Shown here one piece after another: positions 15,001-27,143 of a stretch of DNA of 64,000 bases (positions within the stretch are counted from its first letter, which is position 1; each line of letters begins with the position of its first letter). A model generated the notes under the pieces. The model was not told where the DNA came from and made no database searches. It worked only from the letters and a program-made list of their open reading frames with translations. Where the stretch lies: contig CAWZYM010000148.1 in NCBI GenBank assembly GCA_963966185.1, forward strand, positions 1,616,001-1,680,000. The letters run 5' to 3'. Made by a program: the position numbers and the translations under genes. This DNA is from Rhabditoides inermis. Taxonomy: Eukaryota; Nematoda; Chromadorea; Rhabditida; Rhabditidae.

Positions 15001-15031
15001 TGCGTTAACACTGCGTCATTAATTACCAGAG

Positions 15032-18000
15032 CAAGTTGTATCAATGTGATACAAAACACCACAATTTGTACCACTGTGATACAAAACACCACAATTCGTT
15101 TCGCTGTGGTACAAAACACCACAATTTGTACCAATGTGATACAAAACACCACAGTTTGTATCACTGCGGTACAAAACACCACAAGTTGTATCAATGTGAT
15201 ACAAAACACCACAATTTGTATCAATGTAATACGAAACACCACATTTTGTACCACTGTTGTATAAAACACCGCAATTTGTATCACTGTGATACAAAACACC
15301 ACAATTTGTATCACTGTGGTACAAAACACCACAATTTGTATCACTGTGGTACAAAACACCACAATTTGTATCACTGCGGTACAAAACACCACAAATTGTA
15401 TCAATGTGATACAAAACACCACAATTTGTATCAATGTAATACGAAACACCACATTTTGTACCACTGTTGTATAAAACACCACAATTTGTATCACTGTGGT
15501 ACAAAACACCACAATTTGTATCACTGTGGTACAAAACACCACAATTTGTATCAATGTGATACAAAACACGACAAATTGTAACAATGTGATACAAAACACC
15601 ACAGTTTGTTCTACTGTGCTACAAAACACCACAATTTGTATCAATGTGATACAAAACACCACAATTTGTATCACTGTGGTACAAAACACCACAATTTATA
15701 TCACTGTGGTACAAAACACCACAACTCGTACCAATGTGATACAAAACACCACACTCTGTACCACTGTGGTACAAAACACGACAAATTGTAACAATGTGAT
15801 ACAAAACACCACAGTTTGTTCTACTGTGCTACAAAACACCACAATTTGTATCAATGTGATACAAAACACCACAATTTGTATCGCTGTGGTACAAAACACC
15901 ACAATTTGTACCAATGTGATACAAAACACCACAGTTCGTATCACTGCGGTACAAAACACCACAAGTTGTATCAATGTGATACAAAACACCACAATGTGTA
16001 CCACTGTGATACAAAACACCACAATTTGTATCGCTGTGGTACAAAACACCACAATTTGTACCAATGTGATACAAAACACCACAGTTCGTATCACTGCGGT
16101 ACAAAACACCACAAGTTGTATCAATGTGATACAAAACACCACAATTTGTACCACTGTGATACAAAACACCACAATTCATATCGCTGTGGTACAAAACACC
16201 ACAATTTGTACCAATGTGATACAAAACACCACAGTTTGTATCACTGCGGTACAAAACACCACAAGTTGTATCAATGTGATACAAAACACCACAATTTGTA
16301 TCAATGTAATACGAAACACCACATTTTGTACCACTGTTGTATAAAACACCGCAATTTGTACCACTGTTGTATAAAACACCACAATTTGTATCACTGTGGT
16401 ACAAAACACCACAATTTGTATCACTGTGGTACAAAACACCACAATTTGTATCAGTGTCATACAAAACACGACAAATTGTAACAATGTGATACAAAACACC
16501 ACAGTTTGTTCTACTGTGCTACAAAACACCACAATTTGTATCAATGTGATACAAAACACCACAATTTGTATCACTGTGGTACAAAACACCACAATTTATA
16601 TCACTGTGGTACAAAACACCACAACTCGTACCAATGTGATACAAAACACCACACTCTGTACCACTGTGGTACAAAACACGACAAATTGTAACAATGTGAT
16701 ACAAAACACCACAGTTTGTTCTACTGTGCTACAAAACACCACAATTTGTATCAATGTGATACAAAACACCACAATTTGTATCGCTGTGGTACAAAACACC
16801 ACAATTTGTACCAATGTGATACAAAACACCACAGTTCGTATCACTGCGGTACAAAACACCACAAGTTGTATCAATGTGATACAAAACACCACAATGTGTA
16901 CCACTGTGATACAAAACACCACAATTTGTATCACTGTGGTACAAAACACCACAATTTGTATCAATGTGGTACGAAACATTACAATTTGTACCACTGTGGT
17001 ACAAAACACGACAAATTGTAACAATGTGATACAAAACACCACAGTTTGTTCTACTGTGCTACAAAACACCACAATTTGTATCAATGTGATACAAAACACT
17101 ACAATTTGTATCACTGTGGTACAAAACACCACAATTTATATCACTGTGGTACAAAACACCACACTTTGTACCACTGCGGTACAAAACACCACAAGTTGTA
17201 TCAATGTGATACAAAACACCACAATGTGTACCACTGTGATACAAAACACCACAATTTGTATCAATGTAATACAAAACACCACATTTCGTACCACTGTGGT
17301 ATGAAACACCACAATTTGTACCAATGTGATACAAAACACCACAGTTTGTTCTACTGTGCTACAAAACACCACAATTTGTATCAAAGTGATACAAAACACC
17401 ACAATTTGTATCGCTGTGGTACAAAACACCACAATTTGTACCAATGTGATACAAAACACCACATTTTGTACCACTGTGGTACAAAACACCACAATGTGTA
17501 CCACTGTGATACAAAACACCACAATTTGTACCAATGTGATACAAAACACCACAATCTGTATCAATGTAAAACAAAACACCACATTTTGTACCACTGTGGT
17601 TTAAAAACCACCATTTGTATCACTGTGATACAAAACACCACAATTCATATAACTGTGGTACAAAACACCACAACTCGTACCAATGTGATACAAAACACCA
17701 CACTTTGTACCACTGTGGTACAAAACACGACAAATTGTAACAATGTGATACAAAACACCACAGTTTGTTCTACTAAGCTTCAAAACACCACAATTTGTAT
17801 CAATGTGATACAAAACACCACAATTTGTACCACTGTGATACAAAACACCACAATGTGTACCACTGTGACACAAAACACCACAATTTGTACCAATGTGATT
17901 GATACAAAACACCACAATCTGTATCAATGTGATACAAAACACCACAATTTGTACCAATGTGATACAAAACACCACAGTTTGTTCTACTGTGCTACAAAAC

Positions 18001-19573
18001 ACCACAATTTGTATCAAAGTGATACAAAACACCACAATTTGTATCGCTGTGGTACAAAACACCACAATTTGTACCAATGTGATACAAAACACCACATTTT
18101 GTACCACTGTGGTACAAAACACCACAATGTGTACCACTGTGATACAAAACACCACAATTTGTACCAATGTGATACAAAACACCACAATATGTATCAATGT
18201 AAAACAAAACACCACATTTTGTACCACTGTGGTACAGAACACGACAGTTTGTTCTACTGTGCTACAAAACACCACAATCTGTATCAATGTAAAACAAAAC
18301 ACCACATTTTGTACCACTGTGGTATAAAAACCACCATTTGTATCACTGTGATACAAAACACCACAATTCATATAACTGTGGTACAAAACACCACAACTCG
18401 TACCAATGTGATACAAAACACCACACTTTGTACCACTGTGGTACAAAACACGACAAATTGTAACAATGTGATACAAAACACCACAGTTTGTTCTACTAAG
18501 CTTCAAAACACCACAATTTGTATCAATGTGATACAAAACACCACAATTTGTACCAATGTGATACAAAACACCACAATGTGTACCACTGTGATACAAAACA
18601 CCACAATTTGTACCAATGTGATACAAAACACCACAATCTGTATCAATGTGGTACAAAACACCACAATTTGTACCAATGTGATACAAAACACCACAATTTG
18701 TACCAATGTGATACAAAACACCACAATATGTATCAATGTAATACAAAACACCACAATGTGTACCACTGTGATACAAAACACCACAATTTGTACCACTGTG
18801 ATACAAAACACCACAGTTTGTTCTACTGTGCTACAAAACACCACAATTTGTATCAAAGTGATACAAAACACCACAATTTGTATCGCTGTGGTACAAAACA
18901 CCACAATTTGTACCAATGTGATACAAAACACCACATTTTGTACCACTGTGGTACAAAACACCACAATGTGTACCACTGTGATACAAAACACCACAATTTG
19001 TACCAATGTGATACAAAACATCACAATCTGTATCAATGTAAAACAAAACACCACATTTTGTACCACTGTGATACAGAACACGACAGTTTGTTCTACTGTG
19101 CTACAAAACACCACAGATTGTGTCAATGTGATACAAAACACCTCAATTTGTATCGCTGTGGTACAAAACACCACAAATTGTACCAATGTGATACAAAACA
19201 CCACAGTTCGTATCACTGCGGTACAAAACACCACAAGTTGTATCAATGTGATACAAAACACCACAATTTGTACCACTGTGATACAAAACACCACAATTTG
19301 TATCAATGTAATACAAAACACCACATTTTGTACCACTGTGGTATAAAACACCACAGTTTGTATCACTGTGGTAAAAAACACCACAATTTGTATCACTGTG
19401 GTACAAAACACGACAAATTGTAACAATGTGATACAAAACACCACAGTTTGTTCTACTGTGCTACAAAACACCACAATTTGTATCAATGTGATACAAAACA
19501 CCACATATTGTATCAATGTGGTACGAAACATTACAATTTGTACCAAGGTGATACAAAACACCCTTTTTGTACC
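15032..19573. repeat. 30-bp dyad minisatellite, block 2
   Basis: Continuation of block 1 on the other side of the transposon, about 151 units, with the same marker units: AAGCTTC unit at 17,775 and 18,498, AAAAACCACC unit at about 17,605 and 18,327. The step of 723 bp here is 24 units minus 1 plus a 4-bp local duplication (GATTGATAC near 17,898). The array decays at its right end (…CAAGGTGATACAAAACACCCTTTTTG) and abuts the duplicated segment at about 19,574. Confidence 0.96.
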
Positions 19574-20329
19574 AGAGTCGCCCCCGGAACAACAATAATC
19601 AACTCCTCTCAACACTGAATCTGAATCATCTTGTGAACGTGCGTGTCAACGCTTACAGTAATTGTTATTCTACTAGTTTAATAAATAATCAATTCTACAA
19701 AACTTTATTGGGAAATAAACAAATTCAAACAAAGTATGGGTTAAAATCTAAAAGAAAAATGAAACATTTTGACGACACAGTGCTAACATAGATAGATCGA
19801 TCTACTTCACTCACTTCTCGCGCGCTTTTAGTCCATGCGACCCGAGACCCACACACACATTCAGTCGAACACCGAGCACCCTCTTGTGCGGTTTCCTCCC
19901 CTCCCCCCATTTTATTTTTGTTTGAAGACGATAGAATAATCAACGCCCCTCTGTTATCAAGTATAGTTTCAATGCTTCTGTCCTGCCGGCTCATCACTGA
20001 TGATGGTCCCGGCCGGTAGGATCACACATTCGGTCTGGTGAAAGGAACCGAAACCGGATGTGTGCCTAGTTAATCACATGTACTCTTTCCTGTTTATTTT
20101 GTCTAATCATATTGATATGAAGCATACAGTAGTGCCTAAGATGCTAGATACATAATAGGCTAACGCCGGGGAAGACAGGTAGGCGGACGAGGTTAGTGGC
20201 GGGAAGACGATACTTGATCGATAATCATTCTTGGACCATCAGAGTACCATTATTGGCGTGTAGAGCTTCGGGGTTTCCTTTGCTTCCGTGCCAATTAGTA
20301 TCTCCTCGCGCCATAGCTGCTTCCACATG

Positions 20330-20464
20330 ATGCGTGTTTTCAGTCTGTCGGAAACGCAATGCGCGGATAGTGTGCACTGTCTGCGAGTAAGTGTGGTCAG
20401 TGGGCGGGGCTTAGCCTTGGCTAGGCCGGCCGCGCGGCGAGTCTCCATTCTAGGTGTTGCTGTT
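20330..20464. repeat. R direct repeat, copy 1 (135 bp)
   Basis: Begins ATGCGTGTTTTCAG and ends GGTGTTGCTGTT; contains a GTGGGCGGGGC GC-box-like stretch and GGCCGGCC. Preceded by the lead (…CTTCCACATG) and followed by internal sequence (ACGTTTTGGG). Boundaries are set by comparison with the other copies. Confidence 0.9.
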
Positions 20465-21579
20465 ACGTTTTGGGTAGTAATGTTTCGGATTTTCTTCTAT
20501 GTTTGTTGTTTCAAGTATGTTGGGGTGCTTTGTACAATTGGCGCGCAGCTTATATTCAGTTTTCTCCATAGTTTCGTCGGTATATAGCCCGTTTCGTAAT
20601 TTCGGAATGTTTTGTTATCTGCTTCGCTAGCATCATTAGTTCTCCGCCAGGGTTGACCTGATAGTTTCTGCCTCTTCAGTTTTATTCGAGCAATACATTG
20701 ACTATTTCGCACTTTCACACCCTTCAGTCTTCATTTTTCGTTTCGGTCCCCCAGCGTTGGCTTCACTTTTATATATCGCTTCGTTGACAACTGTTATAGA
20801 ATAGGCGTTGTTTTGCCATGTCTTCGCGATTCGCAATTTACCTTGACGATCGTATCGTCCGTGCGAGAGCCTATCGCAAGCACCAGGATTTTCGAGCTTC
20901 GGAGATGTGCTTCGTGTGTGCGTTGGCGCCGTGCTCCGGGCGGCCGATGAGTGATGTGTGAAGGGATCAGTGTCCCGCCGGATTCAGTGATCCGAGGTTG
21001 TATGAGAGATGGCTGCGAGACCCGAGGTGCTCTGTGTGTGAAGGGAAGGGATCAGTGTCCCGCCGGATTCAGCGATCCGAGATTGTATGAGAGATGGCTG
21101 CGAGACCCGAGGTGCTCCGTTTGTAGAGAGATGGGATCAGTGTGCGAGCCGTATGCGAGATCGGCGGACTTTGGTGAACGAAGAGACGCGTGGACCAGTA
21201 TCCAGAAAGCTTCGCGTGTGTCGACGTCTCGCCGGTTTTATGGATCAGAGAACACGTGAGAGGTGATTGTAAGATCCCATCAGCCACGAGTGGTGAAAGA
21301 TCGATGGACCGTCGTATGCAGTTGCCAGGAAACGCGAAGTAGTGTGGGATTCGCAGTGTCTTGTGTATGAGATGAACGTTCGATCGCGAAGTGGGAGGCG
21401 AAAATAGTTTAGCACAGAGGCACGTGGTTGGTTGGTCATAAGCACCTAAGCTCCTGTTGGATTCTGTGAATGTGCGCTGTCCGATTCAACTGTTTCGGTT
21501 AGAGCGACGGATTTGGCGAGTCGGACCCAGTCTGAAAAGATCGTATATAGTCGATACAGAAGTTTATAGCGTGCAGTTA

Positions 21580-22600
21580 TTAGGGGCGGCGCGCAGCGGC
21601 GCCCGTTTGTTTTGAGCTGTGACGCGCGCAACACGCCACTCCCAAGGCACACACGATTTCTCTATTCTAATACAATATACTTAATTAGTGTGCGTTATTT
21701 GTTAGAATATCACTTTGTAAGACCTATGAGTATGATTCGTGAAACCAATATCGGTTGCGGCATCCAAAAACCGCCCTCTCTTGCTCTCTCCCGCTTTGCC
21801 ACTAAACGTGTTTACGACGGCGGCGGCGACGACGGTGTGCATCACGTAAGCTCCGCCCACTGCACTTTGCGCTCATTGGTCGCTCGGCTCTCTTGCGTGC
21901 GCACTCTGATTGGCTGAGCGCATGCCCCGCCCTTCGTTCACCCACTCTCGTGTCGGCTCGCCGTCCAGGCCACCGCCCCAGTTTTGGCGCGAAAACTGTG
22001 GGGGGAGGGGAGTGTGCGGAGCGGAGTGAGTGGGTAAGAGAGAGAGACGCGAAATAGCGCGTGTCAATGAGAGACTGGCATTGGCAGACGCACGAGCGAT
22101 TCGACAAAGCAGTGCGTTTCCATATTCAGGATACGTTTTCTAAAGTTTCGAATATGTATACATAACATGTTCGGCACATCAACCTGAAAAACAATTTCTT
22201 CGAAATTTGAGAAAAGGACATCCATTCTCTTTCGAAAAGTACACGAGTAAAGAGGAGTGGTTTGTTTTGATCTAATTCAACAAAAGCACATGCATAAAAT
22301 CTCTTCGCAGCTGACTAAAATTTCAAAACAAACCTGCTCTTTCTGATCGATGAAAAATATAGTATGCACTATAATCGTGTCATACATTTTGTTGCAAGTT
22401 ACTTGTTGGGATTAACAGTATCCTGAATACCTGAACTCAACATGCTAACAAGAAAACAATTAGAGTTTTAAAACATCGTTCGAAAGAGCAGGTTTGTTTT
22501 GAAATTTTAGTCAGCTGCGAAGAGATTTTATGCATGTGCTTTTGTTGAATTAGATCAAAACAAACCACTCCTCTTTACTCGTGTACTTTTCGAAAGAGAA
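21580..22600 (-). mobile_element. 1-kb insertion with Helitron-like features, in unit A
   Basis: Present in units A and B but absent from the matching place in copy 2 (44,637/44,638), which has the contiguous empty site GCAGTTATATACATG. Ends are ambiguous by 2 bp (AT). On the minus strand one reading gives TTCTCTTTCG…CTAA inserted between A and T, with an 8-bp-stem hairpin (GGGCGCCGC TGC GCGCCGCCC, one mismatch) directly before CTAA. That fits a Helitron 3' end (hairpin, CTRR, A|T target), although the 5' end is TT rather than TC. The alternative reading is an element with a 2-bp AT duplication. It is non-autonomous with no coding sequence. It includes a CCAAT/GC-rich stretch (about 21,840-22,010) and the 376-bp palindrome at its right end. 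Confidence 0.65.
22225..22600. repeat. 119-bp perfect inverted repeat (376-bp near-palindrome)
   Basis: The left arm 22,225-22,343 (TTCTCTTTCGAAAAG…CTGCTCTTTC) and right arm 22,482-22,600 are exact reverse complements over 119 bp as far as I can read, with a 138-bp spacer. The outer end coincides with the right end of the 1-kb insertion. It could be an inverted duplication of the element's terminus or a separate fold-back/MITE. The outer arms carry TTCGAA. Confidence 0.9.
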
Positions 22601-23883
22601 TATACATGTTGCTTCGGTTCGTGGGTTCGTGCTCCTTTCTCATCTGCACCGGATTTCGCCGACGCTGCGGACCCAAGCACTGTTTCTCTAGTGGACACAA
22701 GCATCAGTTCTACGATATTATCTCACCCTGCCCGGCTTTCTAGTATTCGTCACCTAGCCTGGCTGTTCTTCTCCACGGACCCAAGCCGAACGCCTCATCG
22801 CATCATTCGTCTCACTTTCCTCTTTGCGTCTGCATCTTCACTTCACCTAGCTGCAAGCTAGCGTGGTACCTTCGCGTAGTCATTGGATTGCCACGGATGC
22901 ACAGAAACGTATTCGCTCTCTGATAATGACGGTGCCGCTTTATATGAGTTTCTATTTTGATATTTCGAGCAGCTTATGTTATGCAGATGTGAGCGGCGGC
23001 GGCCGACCGCATTCGATTTCGTTTCTCCACTACTATTGTTCACTCGTCCCATACTGTACGGTTCAAGTTACTACTTTTAACACGACGTTATTGTTTTGAG
23101 CGTTGCCGCCTGTTGTCAGTGCAACCGCAGCGCGATTCCAGGAGCCCCGACGCGCGCATGTATATTGAGCGATATATATAATACGGGAACCGGTGAAGCA
23201 CATAATGAGCCGGCGCTGATGTCACTTATTGAGAGCATTCTCTCCCTGCATTCCCTTCGCCAGCGACGTACCCCGTAGCCCGCTGCGGCCTGCGCCACTA
23301 GTTCGGCGTCATGCATACCATTACTTGCAGGAAGGTTTAAGCAGCTGGGCACGGAGCCGTTGTCAACAGGATAGTATGACAATGAGACATACTTCTCGCG
23401 TTTTTTTCCCACGCACCATGTAGTTGTTTGGTCTCGTGCAACGTTGCTGATGTCCTGCCCACCACGGCATTTCAAAGGGAAAAGACTTGTAGTTGCGCGA
23501 TCCCCTCGTTCACCCAGCTAGTACAACCAGCATGCCTGGGTGCAGCGCGAGCATAACGTTGTTCGAATTTTACTATTGCCAGTTGCTTGCTAGTCGTTGG
23601 TTTGGATAGCAGCACCATTGGGCATGTGACATAGGACCACGTGCCGATGCTACGTGTAACACAACGAGGAGAGGGTCGAAGAAGGAGTATACAAATGTGT
23701 TTGATTGTGCGCACAGTTTTCAGGCCGACCGTATACGTCAGTGATACACGCGAGCGCGATTCTCCAAATATTTTGAATACCTCTCGCGTCTGTTTTTCTG
23801 TTCTAGCTCGTCCTTCCCCCTACGTTTGCGTTTACGGTTACAGACTTAAAATTAGCGTTAAGACGTAGCGCAGCGGAGTTATA

Positions 23884-24018
23884 ATGCGTGTTTTCAGTCT
23901 GTCGGAAACGCAATGCGCGGATAGTGTGCACTGTCTGCGAGTAAGTGTGGTCAGTGGGCGGGGCTTAGCCTTGGCTAGGCCGGCCGCGCGGCGAGTCTCC
24001 ATTCTAGGTGTTGCTGTT
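23884..24018. repeat. R direct repeat, copy 2 (A/B junction)
   Basis: Identical in extent to the first copy, but here preceded by the right end of internal unit A (…GCGGAGTTATA) and followed by the left end of internal unit B (ACGTTTTGGG). It is 3,554 bp from the first copy. This junction shows that R is shared between tandem internal units. Confidence 0.9.
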
Positions 24019-25133
24019 ACGTTTTGGGTAGTAATGTTTCGGATTTTCTTCTATGTTTGTTGTTTCAAGTATGTTGGGGTGCTTTGTACAATTGGCGCGC
24101 AGCTTATATTCAGTTTTCTCCATAGTTTCGTCGGTATATAGCCCGTTTCGTAATTTCGGAATGTTTTGTTATCTGCTTCGCTAGCATCATTAGTTCTCCG
24201 CCAGGGTTGACCTGTTAGTTTCTGCCTCTTCAGTTTTATTCGAGCAATACATTGACTATTTCGCACTTTCACACCCTTCAGTCTTCATTTTTCGTTTCGG
24301 TCCCCTTAGCGTTGGCTTCACTTTTATATATCGCTTCGTTGACAACTGTTATAGAATAGGCGTTTTTTGCCATGTCTTCGCGATTCGCAATTTACCTTGG
24401 CGATCGTATCGTCCGTGCGAGAGCCTATCGCAAGCACCAGGATTTTCGAGCTTCGGAGATGTGCTTCGTGTGTGCGTTGGCGCCGTGCTCCGGGCGGCCG
24501 ATGAGTGATGTGTGAAGGGATCAGTGTCCCGCCGGATTCAGTGATCCGAGGTTGTATGAGAGATGGCTGCGAGACCCGAGGTGCTCTGTGTGTGAAGGGA
24601 AGGGATCAGTGTCCCGCCGGATTCAGCGATCCGAGATTGTATGAGAGATGGCTGCGAGACCCGAGGTGCTCCGTTTGTAGAGAGATGGGATCAGTGTGCG
24701 AGCCGTATGCGAGATCGGCGGACTTTGGTGAACGAAGAGACGCGTGGACCAGTATCCAGAAAGCTTCGCGTGTGTCGACGTCTCGCCGGTTTTATGGATC
24801 AGAGAACACGTGAGAGGTGATTGTAAGATCCCATCAGCCACGAGTGGTGAAAGATCGATGGACCGTCGTATGCAGTTGCCAGGAAACGCGAAGTAGTGTG
24901 GGATTCGCAGTGTCTTGTGTATGAGATGAACGTTCGATCGCGAAGTGGGAGGCGAAAATAGTTTAGCACAGAGGCACGTGGTTGGTTGGTCATAAGCACC
25001 TAAGCTCCTGTTGGATTCTGTGAATGTGCGCTGTCCGATTCAACTGTTTCGGTTAGAGCGACGGATTTGGCGAGTCGGACCCAGTCTGAAAAGATCGTAT
25101 ATAGTCGATACAGAAGTTTATAGCGTGCAGTTA

Positions 25134-26136
25134 TTAGGGGCGGCGCGCAGCGGCGCCCGTTTGTTTTGAGCTGTGACGCGCGCAACACGCCACTCCCAAG
25201 GCACACACGATTTCTCTATTCTAATACAATATACTTAATTAGTGTGCGTTATTTGTTAGAATATCACTTTGTAAGACCTATGAGTATGATTCGTGAAACC
25301 AATATCGGTTGCGGCATCCAAAAACCGCCCTCTCTTGCTCTCTCCCGCTTTGCCACTAAACGTGTTTACGATGTGCATCACGTAAGCTCCGCCCACTGCA
25401 CTTTGCGCTCATTGGTCGCTCGGCTCTCTTGCGTGCGCACTCTGATTGGCTGAGCGCATGCCCCGCCCTTCGTTCACCCACTCTCGTGTCGGCTCGCCGT
25501 CCAGGCCACCGCCCCAGTTTTGGCGCGAAAACTGTGGGGGGAGGGGAGTGTGCGGAGCGGAGTGAGTGGGTAAGAGAGAGAGACGCGAAATAGCGCGTGT
25601 CAATGAGAGACTGGCATTGGCAGACGCACGAGCGATTCGACAAAGCAGTGCGTTTCCATATTCAGGATACGTTTTCTAAAGTTTCGAATATGTATACATA
25701 ACATGTTCGGCACATCAACCTGAAAAACAATTTCTTCGAAATTTGAGAAAAGGACATCCATTCTCTTTCGAAAAGTACACGAGTAAAGAGGAGTGGTTTG
25801 TTTTGATCTAATTCAACAAAAGCACATGCATAAAATCTCTTCGCAGCTGACTAAAATTTCAAAACAAACCTGCTCTTTCTGATCGATGAAAAATATAGTA
25901 TGCACTATAATCGTGTCATACATTTTGTTGCAAGTTACTTGTTGGGATTAACAGTATCCTGAATACCTGAACTCAACATGCTAACAAGAAAACAATTAGA
26001 GTTTTAAAACATCGTTCGAAAGAGCAGGTTTGTTTTGAAATTTTAGTCAGCTGCGAAGAGATTTTATGCATGTGCTTTTGTTGAATTAGATCAAAACAAA
26101 CCACTCCTCTTTACTCGTGTACTTTTCGAAAGAGAA
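25134..26136 (-). mobile_element. Same 1-kb insertion in unit B
   Basis: Homologous to 21,580-22,600 with the same junctions. It is 18 bp shorter, because a GGC-rich stretch near 25,372 present in unit A (GGCGGCGGCGACGACGG) is missing. Otherwise nearly identical, so the insertion predates the tandem duplication of the internal unit. Confidence 0.65.
25761..26136. repeat. 119-bp perfect inverted repeat, unit B copy
   Basis: Same 376-bp structure as 22,225-22,600, with arms beginning TTCTCTTTCG (25,761) and ending GAAAGAGAA (26,136). Confidence 0.9.
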
Positions 26137-27046
26137 TATACATGTTGCTTCGGTTCGTGGGTTCGTGCTCCTTTCTCATCTGCACCGGATTTCGCCGACG
26201 CTGCGGACCCAAGCACTGTTTCTCTAGTGGACACAAGCATCAGTTCTACGATATTATCTCACCCTGCCCGGCTTTCTAGTATTCGTCACCTAGCCTGGCT
26301 GTTCTTCTCCACGGACCCAAGCCCAACGCCTCATCGCATCATTCGTCTCACTTTCCTCTTTGCGTCTGCATCTTCACTTCACCTAGCTGCAAGCTAGCGT
26401 GGTACCTTCGCGTAGTCATTGGATTGCCACGGATGCACAGAAACGTATTCGCTCTCTGATAATGACGGTGCCGCTTTATATGAGTTTCTATTTTGATATT
26501 TCGAGCAGCTTATGTTATGCAGATGTGAGCGGCGGCGGCCGACCGCATTCGATTTCGTTTCTCCACTACTATTGTTCACTCGTCCCATACTGTACGGTTC
26601 AAGTTACTACTTTTAACACGACGTTATTGTTTTGAGCGTTGCCGCCTGTTGTCAGTGCAACCGCAGCGCGATTCCAGGAGCCCCGACGCGCGCATGTATA
26701 TTGAGCGATATATATAATACGGGAACCGGTGAAGCACATAATGAGCCGGCGCTGATGTCACTTATTGAGAGCATTCTCTCCCTGCATTCCCTTCGCCAGC
26801 GACGTACCCCGTAGCCCGCTGCGGCCTGCGCCACTAGTTCGGCGTCATGCATACCATTACTTGCAGGAAGGTTTAAGCAGCTGGGCACGGAGCCGTTGTC
26901 AACAGGATAGTATGACAATGAGACATACTTCTCGCGTTTTTTTTCCCACGCACCATGTAGTTGTTTGGTCTCGTGCAACGTTGCTGATGTCCTGCCCACC
27001 ACGGCATTTCAAAGGGAAAAGACTTGTAGTTGCGCGATCCCCTCGT

Positions 27047-27143
27047 TAGTGTGCACTGTCTGCGAGTAAGTGTGGTCAGTGGGCGGGGCTTAGCCTTGGC
27101 TAGGCCGGCCGCGCGGCGAGTCTCCATTCTAGGTGTTGCTGTT
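27047..27143. repeat. R direct repeat, copy 3, 5'-truncated
   Basis: Last 97 bp of R, starting TAGTGTGCACTG. It is fused to CCCTCGT from inside internal unit B, so one deletion removed the right end of unit B and the start of R. It is followed by the tail (CCACCCTCCC), the same right flank as the last R of copy 2. Confidence 0.9.

Larger units (their letters stand above)
11839..15031. mobile_element. 3.2-kb TIR DNA transposon inserted in the minisatellite
   Basis: The termini are inverted repeats. GACGCAGTGTTAACGCA at 11,853-11,869 is matched by its exact reverse complement at 15,001-15,017. Imperfect similarity extends outward to CTCTG/CAGAG at the ends and inward about 150 bp through many AACGCA/TGCGTT motifs. 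Removing 11,839-15,031 and one copy of CA restores a perfect minisatellite monomer (…ACCACA|AGTTGTATC…), so the insertion is real and the likely target duplication is 2 bp (CA). No transposase domain is recognisable. The interior holds a small candidate gene (minus strand) and an 870-bp purine-rich tract. The superfamily is undetermined; the AACGCA-rich subterminal structure is typical of cut-and-paste elements in general. Confidence 0.85.

Noticed and set aside
1..19573. Open reading frames of up to 767 codons on both strands encoding decapeptide repeats (for example YHCDTKHHNL)
   Set aside because: A 30-bp repeat without stops gives endless frames on both strands at once. Marker units of 29 bp shift the frame, and there are no start-site, intron or unique-domain features.
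20951..21259. 102-aa frame repeated in all three internal units (24,505 and 44,009)
   Set aside because: Its conservation follows from recent duplication. The peptide is an internal near-repeat of low plausibility and resembles no domain.
20330..27143. R repeats as LTRs of an ordinary LTR retrotransposon
   Set aside because: There are no TG…CA ends, primer-binding site, polypurine tract, gag-pol sequence or flanking duplication. I keep only 'direct repeats'.
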